From: JBGTSJ01 sp041940305 | GTDB lineage: Bacteria; Planctomycetota; Planctomycetia; Planctomycetales; Planctomycetaceae | NCBI GenBank assembly: GCA_041940305.1 | Contig: JBGTSJ010000010.1 | Coordinates: forward strand, 62,001-126,000 | Reading direction: 5' to 3' | DNA length: 64,000 bases | Shown: in pieces, positions 12,215 to 20,853 of the stretch | Position numbering within the stretch: position 1 is the first letter of the stretch | How the letters are laid out: the number at the start of each line of letters is the position of its first letter | Notes under the pieces: generated by a model | The model's database searches: none | What the model saw: the letters and a program-made list of their open reading frames with translations, nothing else | What the model was told of the DNA's origin: nothing | Translations under genes and position numbers: made by a program

Positions 12215-13762
12215 CTACGTCGTGGGCTGGGGCGCTGTTCCGGGGGCTGCAGGCGGAGTTCGCGAGAGCGGACTGGCTATCTGCTGCTTGAGTTCGTCGT
12301 GCAGATCGCGCCATCCGCCGCGGAGATACTCATCAAACTGATTGGCGTTGGCCGTCAGAATCGTCCGCGTCTTCCCGAAGTCGTTGTTGTAGAGGGCGAG
12401 CGCCGCCTCTCCGAGTTTCGACTCCAGCCGATAGCGCGGGTTGTAGTCGTCGCTGAACGTCGCCAGCTGATCCAACTCCCGCCGCGCATCCTGCATCCGG
12501 CCCGGATCGTGGAGGTACAGTAAGGCCAGTTGCTCCGTCGCCCGGATTCTCCAGATCCGATCGTCTTCGCCCGTCCACAACTCCCGTACCGCCAGCCATT
12601 CTTCTTCCGCGCCCCCCGAAAACATCGCCTGGATGTACTGGTCCCGGGCGGATGCCGCCTGGCTCACGCCAGTCCGCTCATTCCGCTCCACCGCCAGCAG
12701 GCTCGGCGTCCGCCGAATCCACCCGATGCCCGCCGCAATGCCCGCGATCAACACGCAGAGCAGCACGCGCAGCACGATCGTCTTGCGGGAGGAGCGCTTC
12801 TCGGGCGAGACAGCCGGCTTCGCCAGTTCGGCGAGCGCCGCGTCATGGCCGCCTCCGGGGTCCTTCAGCGCCTTGAGCAGTTTGCGGACGTCGTTCTGCA
12901 ACGTCTGCGCATCCTGATACCGGTTCGCCGGATCCTTGGCCATCATCCGGTGCACCACGTCGCACAGCGCCGGCGGAAGGTCCGGCCGCAATGACTTCAG
13001 CGATTCCGCCTCATCTTGCAGATGCTGCACCGCGACGGTCACCGCCGTCTCTCCCTGGAACGGAGGACGCCCCGCCAGCATGTGGTAGCACGTCACCCCG
13101 AACGAATAGATGTCGCTCCGCTGATCGAGCTTCTTCCCTTTGACCTGCTCAGGGCTCATGTAGAGCGGGGTTCCCATGGTGACCCCTTCCTGCGTCAGGT
13201 GCAGCTGTTCCCCCTGGGTCACCTGCGCGAGCCCGAAGTCAGCGACTTTCACGTCTCCCTTCCGGGTGAGCATAATGTTCTCGGGCTTGATGTCCCGATG
13301 CACGATCCCTCGCTCTGCGGCCGCAGTCAGTGCCGCCGCCACCTGCCGCATGATGTGCAGCGCCACCGTCGCCGCCAGCGGCCCTTTGCGGCTAAGCAGG
13401 TTCCGCAGCGTCTGCCCCTGCACGTACTCCTGGGCGATGTAATGCTGTCCCTCGTGCTCGCCGACGGTGTAGACCTGCACAAGGTTCGGATGATTGAGCC
13501 CCGCCGCCGCCTTGGCCTCGGTCTCAAACCGCCGGACGTACGTCGCATCCGAGGTGAGTTCCCGCTTGAGCAGCTTGAGCGCCACGTGCCGCTTGAGCGA
13601 CGTCTGCTCTGCCAGCCAGACTTCCGCCATCCCGCCCGCACCCAGCCGCCGCAGCAGCCGGAATTCCCCCAGCCGGCGTTCCTCCGCATTACCGGCGGCA
13701 TTGGGCATGGCGGCGGTCGCGGCCTCGTCGGGAGCGGATTCCGGGGAGAGATCGTCGGCCAT
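12215..13762 (-). CDS. Membrane-anchored Ser/Thr protein kinase (PknB-like)
   Basis: A 515-residue kinase taken from ATG 13762; the frame is open further upstream to 14128, but that part is Arg/Ser-rich and lacks family similarity. The Hanks-type domain spans about 33-290: Gly loop GAGGMAEV (41-48), lysine K63 in ALKLL, catalytic HRDIKPEN (155-162), DFG (175-177), and GTPLYMSPEQ in the activation segment. A single TM helix follows (VLRVLLCVLIAGIAAGI), then a ~120-residue extracytoplasmic tail with TPR-like helices (ARRELDQLATFSDD, LGEAALALYNNDFGKTRTI). The tail probably senses an envelope signal. It is convergent with the preceding operon and divergent from hflX. No partner sigma gene is adjacent. 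Confidence 0.92.
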   Translation of the reverse strand: MADDLSPESAPDEAATAAMPNAAGNAEERRLGEFRLLRRLGAGGMAEVWLAEQTSLKRHVALKLLKRELTSDATYVRRFETEAKAAAGLNHPNLVQVYTVGEHEGQHYIAQEYVQGQTLRNLLSRKGPLAATVALHIMRQVAAALTAAAERGIVHRDIKPENIMLTRKGDVKVADFGLAQVTQGEQLHLTQEGVTMGTPLYMSPEQVKGKKLDQRSDIYSFGVTCYHMLAGRPPFQGETAVTVAVQHLQDEAESLKSLRPDLPPALCDVVHRMMAKDPANRYQDAQTLQNDVRKLLKALKDPGGGHDAALAELAKPAVSPEKRSSRKTIVLRVLLCVLIAGIAAGIGWIRRTPSLLAVERNERTGVSQAASARDQYIQAMFSGGAEEEWLAVRELWTGEDDRIWRIRATEQLALLYLHDPGRMQDARRELDQLATFSDDYNPRYRLESKLGEAALALYNNDFGKTRTILTANANQFDEYLRGGWRDLHDELKQQIASPLSRTPPAAPGTAPQPTT

Positions 13763-14543
13763 CGTCACGCGGCAGGAACGGTGCGGAGAATCGTCCGGAG
13801 GGATCGAAGCCGCCCGCCTCGCGCGCGAGACTCCGACACACCCATCGTACGTCATCCTCCCGCCCCGCGGCAAACGCACGTCTGAAGACGATGCCGCCGT
13901 TGAGCCTGCGACCGCCGGGAGTGCGCGTTCTGATGTCAGAGGCCTTGATGATGTGCCGTTGTCCCCCGCACCAAAGACTAGAAGCCGGTCGGACGCGGGG
14001 TCCAACCGGCTTCTGCGGGGAATGTGGGAGGTGGGTCTGAGGTGGGATGGGGGCCCTTTCTCAAGGGGCCGGAAGGTGTATTCCTCTCTCTCGTTCGGAA
14101 GCCCGAAGGCTCCCCGGTGCTCTCTCAATCACCGGAGGACGCTAATTGCACGGGGTGTGCCAACGGGGGCTGCCTCCAAACGACACGGCCGGGGATTGAC
14201 GCCACAAACCGTTAATCTCTCACAGCTTCAGGTAAAAAAAGTTTCACGGGCGATCGGGACGCGGTCCTCTTCCACCGCCCCCAGGGCTTGCAAATCTTGC
14301 AATCGTTGCCGACCAATCTTGCAATCTGGCTTCGCAGCATCCGCAGACGGGCAATCTGTTCGCGAGCTCCGGACGCGAACCCCGAGTCAATCCCGGTGTC
14401 CGGATCCTAACTCCCGTTTGTTGAGATCGGATGAACCTTCGGAGATATCCCGGTTGCTCGCCGCTCATACCAGTCGTAGACTTGCTCTGCCTGTCGCACA
14501 CGACGCGCATGGCATCAGTATCGCTCACACGCGCCGCACGAAA
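13763..14543. other. Divergent intergenic region between kinase and hflX
   Basis: About 780 bases with no gene I can support; frames that stay open here are extensions of the flanking genes and look non-coding. It holds a 10-bp-arm hairpin at 13980-14014 (AGAAGCCGGT / ACCGGCTTCT) and a direct repeat AATCTTGCAATC at 14293-14304 and 14315-14326, spaced 22 bp start to start, which could be an operator or an rpo-binding region ahead of hflX. Composition between 14220 and 14340 is visibly richer in A and T than its surroundings. Confidence 0.5.
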
Positions 14544-15893
14544 TTGCCAGAACCCAAACGCGAACAACTGCAGGTCCACGCCAAGCGCGTGGTGCTCGTC
14601 GCCGTCCTGGACCCCCGCGAACCCGTCACCCGCGAGGAAGCGCTCGCCGAGATGCGCGGCCTGGTGAAGACCTCCGGTGCACGCGTTGTCGGAGAACTCA
14701 CGCAGAACCGCGGCTCCCCCGATGCCGCCACCTACATCGGCAAAGGCAAGCTCGAAGAGCTCCGTCAGCTGATGGAGCAGACCGACGCCGAGATCATCGT
14801 CTTCGACAACCTGCTCAGCCCTGCGCAGGGCAAGCGCCTCGAAGAGGAGACCGGCAAGCAGGTCGTCGACCGCAGCGAGGTCATCCTCGACATCTTCGCC
14901 ACCCACGCCCGCACCTATGAGGCCCGCCTCCAGGTCGAGCTCGCGCAACTGCTTTACATGCGCCCCCGGCTCACCCGCATGTGGACCCACCTGGAGCGCA
15001 TCGAAGGCGGCATCGGCAGCGGCCGCGGCCCTGGCGAAAAGCAGCTCGAGACCGACCGCCGGCTCGTCGACAACCGCATCGCCGACCTGCAGCGCAAGCT
15101 CAAGGAGGTCGAAAAACGCCGCCGCCGCGAAGTCTCCGGCCGCCGCGACCACATGACGGTCTCACTCGTCGGTTACACCAACGCCGGCAAGAGCACGCTC
15201 ATGCGCGCCCTCACCGGGGCCGACGTCTACGTCGCCGACAAGCTGTTCGCCACGCTCGACACCCGCACCCGCAAGTGGTCGCTCCCTCACTGGGGGGACG
15301 TGCTGCTCAGCGACACCGTCGGGTTCATCCGCAACCTGCCCCACCACCTCGTGGCCTCGTTCAAGTCCACGCTCGAAGAGGCGCGTCACACCGACCTGCT
15401 CCTGCACGTCGTCGACGCCAGCCATCCCGACGCCGAGCATCAGATCGCGACCGTCGAACAGGTTCTCAGAGACCTCGGCATCGACAGTGCCAATGCGCTG
15501 CTGGTCCTCAACAAGATCGACGCCGTGCAGGACCGCTCCTTCGTGGACGTCCTCCGCGCCCGGCACCCCAACACCGTCACCGTCAGCGCAGCGGAAGGCA
15601 CGGGCCTCGACAAGCTCGCCCAGGCCGTCGCCGAACGCCTCGCCGACGGTTACCTGGAGGCCGAGATCGAGACCGGCGCCGGCAATGGCCGCCTCCATGC
15701 CTTTCTCGCCGAGCACAGCGAGGTCACCGCCACCGACTACACCGACAGCCGCGTCACCTTCCACTGCCGCATCCCCCGCCGGCTGCTGCACACGATTCCC
15801 GACGAGGACGCGACGATCACCCTCGTCAATGGCTCGGAAGTCTACCCCGTGACAACGAATGGCAATGGCGCTCTGACGGGCGCCGGGGATTAG
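14544..15893 (+). CDS. hflX: Ribosome-associated GTPase HflX
   Basis: HflX binds the large ribosomal subunit and splits stalled or stressed ribosomes using GTP. The 449-residue product shows the HflX-specific N-terminal domain (TYIGKGKLEELRQL, IVFDNLLSPAQGKRLEEET), the glycine-rich linker GGIGSGRGPGEKQLETDRR, then the G domain: G1 GYTNAGKS, G3 DTVGF, G4 NKID. The C-terminal domain ends with ITLVNGSEVYPV. The start is a problem: the frame is open back to 13494 with no good ATG. I chose TTG 14544 because family similarity begins there (LPEPKREQLQVHAKRVVLV). Its last 4 bases overlap the end of the convergent gene at 15890. Confidence 0.93.
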   Translation: MPEPKREQLQVHAKRVVLVAVLDPREPVTREEALAEMRGLVKTSGARVVGELTQNRGSPDAATYIGKGKLEELRQLMEQTDAEIIVFDNLLSPAQGKRLEEETGKQVVDRSEVILDIFATHARTYEARLQVELAQLLYMRPRLTRMWTHLERIEGGIGSGRGPGEKQLETDRRLVDNRIADLQRKLKEVEKRRRREVSGRRDHMTVSLVGYTNAGKSTLMRALTGADVYVADKLFATLDTRTRKWSLPHWGDVLLSDTVGFIRNLPHHLVASFKSTLEEARHTDLLLHVVDASHPDAEHQIATVEQVLRDLGIDSANALLVLNKIDAVQDRSFVDVLRARHPNTVTVSAAEGTGLDKLAQAVAERLADGYLEAEIETGAGNGRLHAFLAEHSEVTATDYTDSRVTFHCRIPRRLLHTIPDEDATITLVNGSEVYPVTTNGNGALTGAGD

Positions 15894-17155
15894 GGCTGCG
15901 CCGCCCACTTCAGAATAGGCCCGTCCAGCCGCCGCGTGTAGCGGTCGCGGAAGTTGAAGAACCGGTCGTCCGTCGTCTGCTGCGCTTCCATCGTCGCGGC
16001 TCCGAAGCGAACGGCGGTCGTGACTTCTGCGGCAAGACCGAGATCCTCGGCGACTTTGAGCGCTGCGGCCACCTGCTCGTCGGCGCGAATTCGCTCCTCC
16101 AGATTCTTCCGCTCCTGCGACGCGTCGAGCGTCTCGGTCGTGAGCCAGACGGTCTCCCACGACCCGTCCGGCATCTTCGCTACGAACCGGTCTTCAACCG
16201 TGACCGTTCGTGCGGCAAGGTTCTGATCCGTCCGCGTCACACGAAATCCCGTGACACCCTCCGCGTCAGCGACCGCAGATGTCGTCTCCAGCCACGTCTT
16301 TCGCGGAGCCGCCTCCGTGCCGAGCGCATCGCGCAGCAAGTCGTTGAGATCGCCCCCCAGCCCGTTCTGCAGCAGGCCCCCCAGCAGTTCCGGTCCGGCG
16401 GCGTTCGCCCCCTCGGTTTCCGTCCGCACAACGAAATCGCCGGTCCCCTGAAACTCCAGCCGCTGGCGGAAGGCATACTCATAGATGGCGACCCTCGCCG
16501 CCCACTCCCGTTCGTCGTCGCTGGCGGAGTACGGCAACCGTCCCGACAGATCGACTCGTGCGTTCCGCCAGTCAATCATCCGATCTTCCAGGGCTCCCTG
16601 CAGGCGATCGACCGGCGTCGCCTCCACGTTCTCGAGTCCCTGCTGCCACGCCACCAGGGCCAGCTGCTTCCGATCCGCCGGCTGCGCGAACACGCGCCGC
16701 ACCTGATCAGCCGGAATCTCGATGAGCAGGAACTCCGAAACCGGGTCCTCCTCTTCCGGCCGCACTTCTCCCGCCTGCCGTCGCATGATGGTCCGCACCT
16801 CCTCTCGCAAGATCGCGTTTAGCTCCTGGTCCTCCGGTCGCCCATCGATCCACGCACGTGTCCGCGTCAGCAGCGTTTCCAGTCCCTGCCGGCGTGCCTC
16901 TTGTTCGGTCGCTTCCAGCGCATCCGCCCAGCGGGGCTGATGCTCGCGAAGCCACTTCCGGCGGACTGCCACCGTCAGCGAACCGTTGTCGCGCCGCGCA
17001 ACGATGCTGCCGCGCGCCTCCCGGTTCCCTTTCACCAGCACCACGTCCACACCCAGCCGCGCCGACGCGTCGCGCGAGATCTCCGCCGTGTGTCCAGACT
17101 GGACGATGAGCGTGAGCACCAGAGCCGTGGCGAGTCGCGCGATAACGGACGTCAT
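15890..17155 (-). CDS. Secreted hypothetical protein
   Basis: I do not recognise this 421-residue protein. It starts with a clear signal peptide (MTSVIARLATALVLTLIVQS) and has no further TM segment. Residues 30-65 (LGVDVVLVKGNREARGSIVA, SLTVAVRRKWLREHQP) look like a small beta-barrel of the kind found in SLA1/SHD1-like planctomycete proteins. The middle is helical and charged (EDQELNAILREEVRTIMRRQ), and the C-terminal half has alternating beta strands. It is the last of the leftward genes below the FabZ/ACP/FabG module, 52 bp from the preceding gene, so it may be co-transcribed. Its 3' end overlaps hflX by 4 bp. Confidence 0.75.
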   Translation of the reverse strand: MTSVIARLATALVLTLIVQSGHTAEISRDASARLGVDVVLVKGNREARGSIVARRDNGSLTVAVRRKWLREHQPRWADALEATEQEARRQGLETLLTRTRAWIDGRPEDQELNAILREEVRTIMRRQAGEVRPEEEDPVSEFLLIEIPADQVRRVFAQPADRKQLALVAWQQGLENVEATPVDRLQGALEDRMIDWRNARVDLSGRLPYSASDDEREWAARVAIYEYAFRQRLEFQGTGDFVVRTETEGANAAGPELLGGLLQNGLGGDLNDLLRDALGTEAAPRKTWLETTSAVADAEGVTGFRVTRTDQNLAARTVTVEDRFVAKMPDGSWETVWLTTETLDASQERKNLEERIRADEQVAAALKVAEDLGLAAEVTTAVRFGAATMEAQQTTDDRFFNFRDRYTRRLDGPILKWAAQP

Positions 17156-17207
17156 GGCGGCATTATAGCAGCGCTTCGCGCAGGCGCGCTCCCCTGACGG
17201 GTCTCGG

Positions 17208-17726
17208 CTAAACGGGCGCTGCGTCGGCTGCGCCGTTCCCGGCCTTGCCGATATCCAGAATCGACATCAGCCCCAATTCGAACACGAAGTTCTTCTGGTC
17301 GACGTTCGCCGGGAATGTTGCGCCGGCAGACTGGTCGAGGTGCACGAACACGATCTCCGACTCGGCCACCAGCCGCTGCGTTCCGTCGGGGGAGGTGCAG
17401 TGCGCGGTGACGCGGGTGATGCCCCCTTCGTGCCGCGCCTCCAGGAGTTCCGCACTGTAGACCAGCGTGTCTCCCGGCACGGCCCAGCTGTGATAGATCA
17501 CCTTCGGCACCTTCGCAAGAATCACGATGTGCTCAAAGTTGTGCATCTCCCCCAGCAGAATGCCGCCGGTCTGCGCCATTCCCTCGAGCATCAGCGATCC
17601 CGGCATCACCGGGAATCCCGGGTAATGGTCGTGCAGATGCTCCTCCGCCAGCGACACATTCTTGATCGCCTTCGCGGACTTGCCGCTCTCGAATTCGATG
17701 AAGCGATCAATCCAGAACCAGCGCAT
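17208..17726 (-). CDS. FabZ-like 3-hydroxyacyl-ACP dehydratase (second copy)
   Basis: A 172-residue hot-dog-fold protein. The active-site block HYPGFPVMPGSLMLEGMAQ near residues 34-52 has the family histidine and the following Glu at the position used by FabZ/FabA dehydratases. The family removes water from (3R)-hydroxyacyl-ACP. Differences from housekeeping FabZ (about 140-150 residues) are extra C-terminal length and a divergent second half, so the substrate may differ. It is downstream of ACP and FabG and is a paralog of the gene at 19209-19700; both share the pattern ID(R)..E.G.S.KA.KN.SLAEE..  The shared pattern suggests a duplication specialised for one pathway. Confidence 0.87.
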   Translation of the reverse strand: MRWFWIDRFIEFESGKSAKAIKNVSLAEEHLHDHYPGFPVMPGSLMLEGMAQTGGILLGEMHNFEHIVILAKVPKVIYHSWAVPGDTLVYSAELLEARHEGGITRVTAHCTSPDGTQRLVAESEIVFVHLDQSAGATFPANVDQKNFVFELGLMSILDIGKAGNGAADAAPV

Positions 17727-17754
17727 GCGTCACTCCGCAGCCCTACAGACGTGA

Positions 17755-17782
17755 AAGCCCACGGGTTGCAGCCCGTGGGCTT
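17755..17782. repeat. AAGCCCACGGG palindromic repeat, copy 2
   Basis: Arms AAGCCCACGGG (17755-17765) and CCCGTGGGCTT (17772-17782) with loop TTGCAG. Same family as 4793-4820. It sits in the 75-bp gap between the ACP gene and the second FabZ-like gene. Confidence 0.85.
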
Positions 17783-17801
17783 GAAAATGCCGTGATCCCC
17801 C

Positions 17802-18191
17802 TCAGGCGTTCAGCTTCGCTTCCAGGAATTTGCAGATCATCCCGACCGTGAACAGATCCTGGATATTGTCTACCTTCGGGTCCGCGGCGAACTTCTCGAC
17901 GTCGGCGTGCGGCATCTTCGCCCGCAACTCGGTCAGTCCGGCCTCGGTGACGACGCCGTCCTTGACGAACCCCGAATCCGGCGACGCCAGGTTCTCCGGG
18001 AACAACTCGCCGCGCGGGATCCGCACGTCGAAGTTCTTCTCCAGACGGAACACGATGTCCAGGAAGTCGATCGATTCCGCGCCCAAGTCGCCGATCAGCG
18101 TCGCTTCGGGGGTGACCTCATCGTCATCGACCCCCAGCGCGTCGACCAGCGTTTCGCGGACTTTGTCAAAGACCTCATCGGACGTCGGCAT
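17802..18191 (-). CDS. Acyl carrier protein
   Basis: A 129-residue protein with the ACP core GDLGAESIDFLDIVFRLEKN, where the Ser after Glu is the expected site of the 4'-phosphopantetheine arm (usually DSL in housekeeping AcpP, ESI here). At 129 residues it is about 50 longer than AcpP; the extra length lies after the core (FPENLASPDSGFVKDG and a C-terminal helix ending FLEAKLNA). The length and ESI motif suggest a specialised carrier protein rather than the main AcpP, working with the adjacent FabG and two dehydratases. Confidence 0.9.
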   Translation of the reverse strand: MPTSDEVFDKVRETLVDALGVDDDEVTPEATLIGDLGAESIDFLDIVFRLEKNFDVRIPRGELFPENLASPDSGFVKDGVVTEAGLTELRAKMPHADVEKFAADPKVDNIQDLFTVGMICKFLEAKLNA

Positions 18192-18381
18192 TGAATTCTC
18201 TCCAGGTTTGCTTGAGCAGCCCCGACCCCTCGGCGCCGCCGCGGCACGTTTGACTCACCGTTTCCCAACCCACTGGCACTCCCGGATTCCGGTGAGACAA
18301 AATCCGCAGCCAGATCAAGTGTTCTCGTTTTCAGTTTTCAGTAATCAGTCGCCGGTTCGCAGAACTGATCCTGACCTCTGC

Positions 18382-19131
18382 TCACACGACTCCGAGCGTC
18401 AGGCCGCCGTCGACCGTCAGCACGTGACCGGTGATGTATGAGGCGTCGTCGCTCGCCAGGAAGACCACGGCGTTCGCAATGTCCTCCGGCTGGCCGAAGC
18501 GCTTGAGCGGAATGCTTTTGGCGAGTTCGGGAGCGGCGTTGCGGACGGCCTCGGTCATGTCGGTCGCGCAGAATCCGGGAGCCACGGCGTTCACCGTGAT
18601 GCTCCGCCGGGCCACTTCCTTGGCGAGGCACTTCGTCAGCCCCTGGATTCCTCCCTTACTGGCCGCGTAGTTCACCTGCCCCTGGCTGCCGAACTCGGCT
18701 GCGACGCTCGACATGTTGACAATCCGCCCGTACCGCTGCGAGATCATCTGCCGCATCACGGACTGGCAGTAGTTGTAGACGCTGGTGAGATTTGTGTCGA
18801 TAACGGCCTGCCAGTCCTCAGGCTTCATCGTGGCGAGCAGCATGTCGCGGATCACCCCCGCGTTGTTCACCAGGATGTCGATGCGGCCCCACTTGTCGAT
18901 CACCGCCTGCACCGCCTTTTCGGCGTCCTCCTTGCTGCGGACGTCGGCCGAAATCGCCATCGCTTCGTGCTGATCGGTCGCCAGATCCTGCACCAGCTGG
19001 TCGGCAATCCCCTGGTTGGAGCGGTACACGAATGCGACCTTCGCCCCCTCGCGTGCCAGAGCCAGCACGATCGCCTTCCCCAGGCCGCGGGTGCCACCGG
19101 TCACCAATGCCACTTTTCCTGCCAGCTTCAT
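18382..19131 (-). CDS. fabG: 3-oxoacyl-ACP reductase FabG-type SDR
   Basis: A 249-residue classical short-chain dehydrogenase, typical FabG length. NADP-binding TGGTRGLG lies at residues 11-18, NNAG near 89, and the catalytic triad is Ser in NMSS with YAASK further on. It ends in a family-typical ITGHVLTVDGGLTLGVV. It would reduce 3-oxoacyl-ACP to (3R)-hydroxyacyl-ACP, the substrate of the flanking dehydratases. The 190-bp gap to the ACP gene holds a short TTTTCAG tandem (18328-18348). GGGGG precedes the ATG. Confidence 0.92.
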   Translation of the reverse strand: MKLAGKVALVTGGTRGLGKAIVLALAREGAKVAFVYRSNQGIADQLVQDLATDQHEAMAISADVRSKEDAEKAVQAVIDKWGRIDILVNNAGVIRDMLLATMKPEDWQAVIDTNLTSVYNYCQSVMRQMISQRYGRIVNMSSVAAEFGSQGQVNYAASKGGIQGLTKCLAKEVARRSITVNAVAPGFCATDMTEAVRNAAPELAKSIPLKRFGQPEDIANAVVFLASDDASYITGHVLTVDGGLTLGVV

Positions 19132-19208
19132 CGTACCCCCAGTGAGATGGATCCGCGTTTTCGCCCGGTGCTCGTCGATTGTCGCAAAGCACCCGAAGCC
19201 GCCGCGCC

Positions 19209-19700
19209 TCAGACTCCGGCTGTCGCGTCGACCGGGTGATACAGCGCGTCGAACAATGTTCGCAGCTTGCCGATCCGCCGCTCGTCAGACGCCCGCAGTT
19301 CCGGGTTGTTGTCCGCGAGGTTGAACTGTTCCAGCGTGAGTTTGGCGCTCACGGCCGATGCACCGTCCACGGTGCCCGACCCCTTTAAGGTGTATGTCCG
19401 TTCGTCCCGCTTCTGCACGCTGCACTCGACGTGTAGCGTCTTCCCGGGAGCGACGAAGTTATTGAACCGGATTGCCCGCGCCTCTTTCAGCAGTACGGCG
19501 CTGTACCGGAAGTCTTCGGTGTGCCGCATCAGCCAGGCGCCCGCCTGCACCAGCGACTCCACCATCAGCACTCCCGGCATCACCGGGAACCCCGGGAAGT
19601 GGTCGGCGAGGTACTCCTCCGCCAGCGACAGGTTCTTCACTGCTTTGAGCGACGACCCGGCCTCAATGGCGGTAATGCGATCGATCAACGTAAACCGCAC
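19209..19700 (-). CDS. FabZ-like 3-hydroxyacyl-ACP dehydratase (first copy)
   Basis: A 163-residue hot-dog-fold protein from GTG 19700, chosen because AGAGGGA precedes it and the family pattern starts there (VRFTLIDRITAIEAGSSLKA). The active-site block is HFPGFPVMPGVLMVESLVQAG. It is first in the leftward FabZ-FabG-ACP-FabZ order, 77 bp ahead of fabG. It is paralogous to the gene at 17208-17726, but with Val-Glu-Ser instead of Leu-Glu-Gly after the catalytic loop. Two dehydratases around one ACP suggests either two chain-length ranges or a heterodimer. No ketosynthase is visible in the window. Confidence 0.88.
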   Translation of the reverse strand: MRFTLIDRITAIEAGSSLKAVKNLSLAEEYLADHFPGFPVMPGVLMVESLVQAGAWLMRHTEDFRYSAVLLKEARAIRFNNFVAPGKTLHVECSVQKRDERTYTLKGSGTVDGASAVSAKLTLEQFNLADNNPELRASDERRIGKLRTLFDALYHPVDATAGV

Positions 19701-20060
19701 GGGACGTCCCTCTGCACGGCCAGAATTCGCGGGATCGCTGCCGGCCGAGGGAGACCGCACCACAAGGCGCACTCTCATCGACCATCCGGACCCCGAACCG
19801 GAAACGCAACACTATACCGGTCCCGGCGACCCCCCTCAACTCTGTTCTGGATTGGGAATTGCGATGTCGATCACCGTGGTACGACTCCAATCGAGGCTCC
19901 TCGCCGGCTCGCAGCCAACATCTGACGCAAACCTCTCGCCGAAAAGCACTTGCAAACGAGACTGCCGCCACAATGGCTCGGTCCGACATCCGTCGGCACA
20001 TTGGTTATGCCGCCTCCCGTCTGATAGAGTGGGTTCACGCCTCTGACCGGAGTCCCTCGC
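19701..20060. other. Divergent intergenic region
   Basis: 360 bases between the leftward FabZ gene and the rightward DUF1080 gene. I see no gene, RNA or clear repeat. Both flanking promoters must lie here, but I found no strong hexamer pair. Confidence 0.5.
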
Positions 20061-20786
20061 ATGACCGCCACTTTTTCACCCTCCCTTCCGTCGCGGATGA
20101 TCCCGTTCGCGCTCGTCCTGATCTGCGTCCCGGCGTTGCTGCAGGCGGACGAGCCCGCCCGCGCCACGCCGCCCGACGAATCGCAGCAGGAAGAACCGGG
20201 CCGCCCCCTCTTCGACGGCGAGTCTCTGAAAAACTGGAAGGTCACCGACTTCGGCCGCCAGGGGGAAGTCAAAGTCGAAGACGGACTGCTCGTGATTCAC
20301 AAGGGGAAGCCGCTGTCCGGGATCACCTGGGACGGCGACGAACTCCCGAATGTGGACTACGAGATCACCCTGGAGTGCCAGCGCACCGAAGGGAGCGACT
20401 TCTTCTGCGGTCTGACGTTCCCCGTCCAGGAGGATCCCTGCACCCTCGTCGTCGGCGGCTGGGGCGGCAGCCTCACCGGACTCTCCAGCATCAACTACCA
20501 AGACGCCTCGGAGAACGAGACCACCAACTTCTTCGATATCGAAAGCGACAAGTGGTACAAGATCCGGCTCCGCGTGACCAAAACGCATATTCAGGCCTGG
20601 CTGGACGACAAGGAATTGGCCGACGTCGATTATTCCGACAAGAAGATCGGCATCCGGTTCGAGATGTCACCCTGCAAACCGCTGGGCCTGGCCAACTACA
20701 ATACCACGACCGCCGTGCGGAAGTTCCGCCTCCGCGAGCTCACCGCCGAAGACCTCGCCGCGCAGGACGAGGCCGAATCCGAATAG
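20061..20786 (+). CDS. DUF1080 (3-keto-disaccharide hydrolase-like) secreted protein
   Basis: A 241-residue exported protein (hydrophobic signal MIPFALVLICVPALLQA within the first 30 residues). The mature part is one DUF1080 domain, a LamG-like jelly roll: PLFDGESLKNWKV, WDGDELPNVDYEITLECQRT, FFCGLTFPV, WYKIRLRVTKTHIQAWLDDK. The family is abundant in planctomycetes and includes proteins annotated as 3-keto-disaccharide hydrolases, so polysaccharide or glycoside binding or breakdown is plausible, but the exact substrate is unknown. GGAG upstream supports ATG 20061; ATG 20097 is an alternative that starts at the signal peptide. Confidence 0.88.
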   Translation: MTATFSPSLPSRMIPFALVLICVPALLQADEPARATPPDESQQEEPGRPLFDGESLKNWKVTDFGRQGEVKVEDGLLVIHKGKPLSGITWDGDELPNVDYEITLECQRTEGSDFFCGLTFPVQEDPCTLVVGGWGGSLTGLSSINYQDASENETTNFFDIESDKWYKIRLRVTKTHIQAWLDDKELADVDYSDKKIGIRFEMSPCKPLGLANYNTTTAVRKFRLRELTAEDLAAQDEAESE

Positions 20787-20853
20787 CCCACCCCACGCCC
20801 TCCCCTTCGTCGCTGAGCTCCTGAAAGTTCGGCCAGTCCGCCGCACGCTGCTG

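Noticed and set aside
14981..16822. 613-codon plus-strand frame
   Set aside because: Out of frame over hflX and antisense to the next gene; almost pure Arg/Pro/His.
18328..18348. TTTTCAG tandem as an operator
   Set aside because: Only two partial units, in a type of low-complexity tract seen between many genes; no symmetry.
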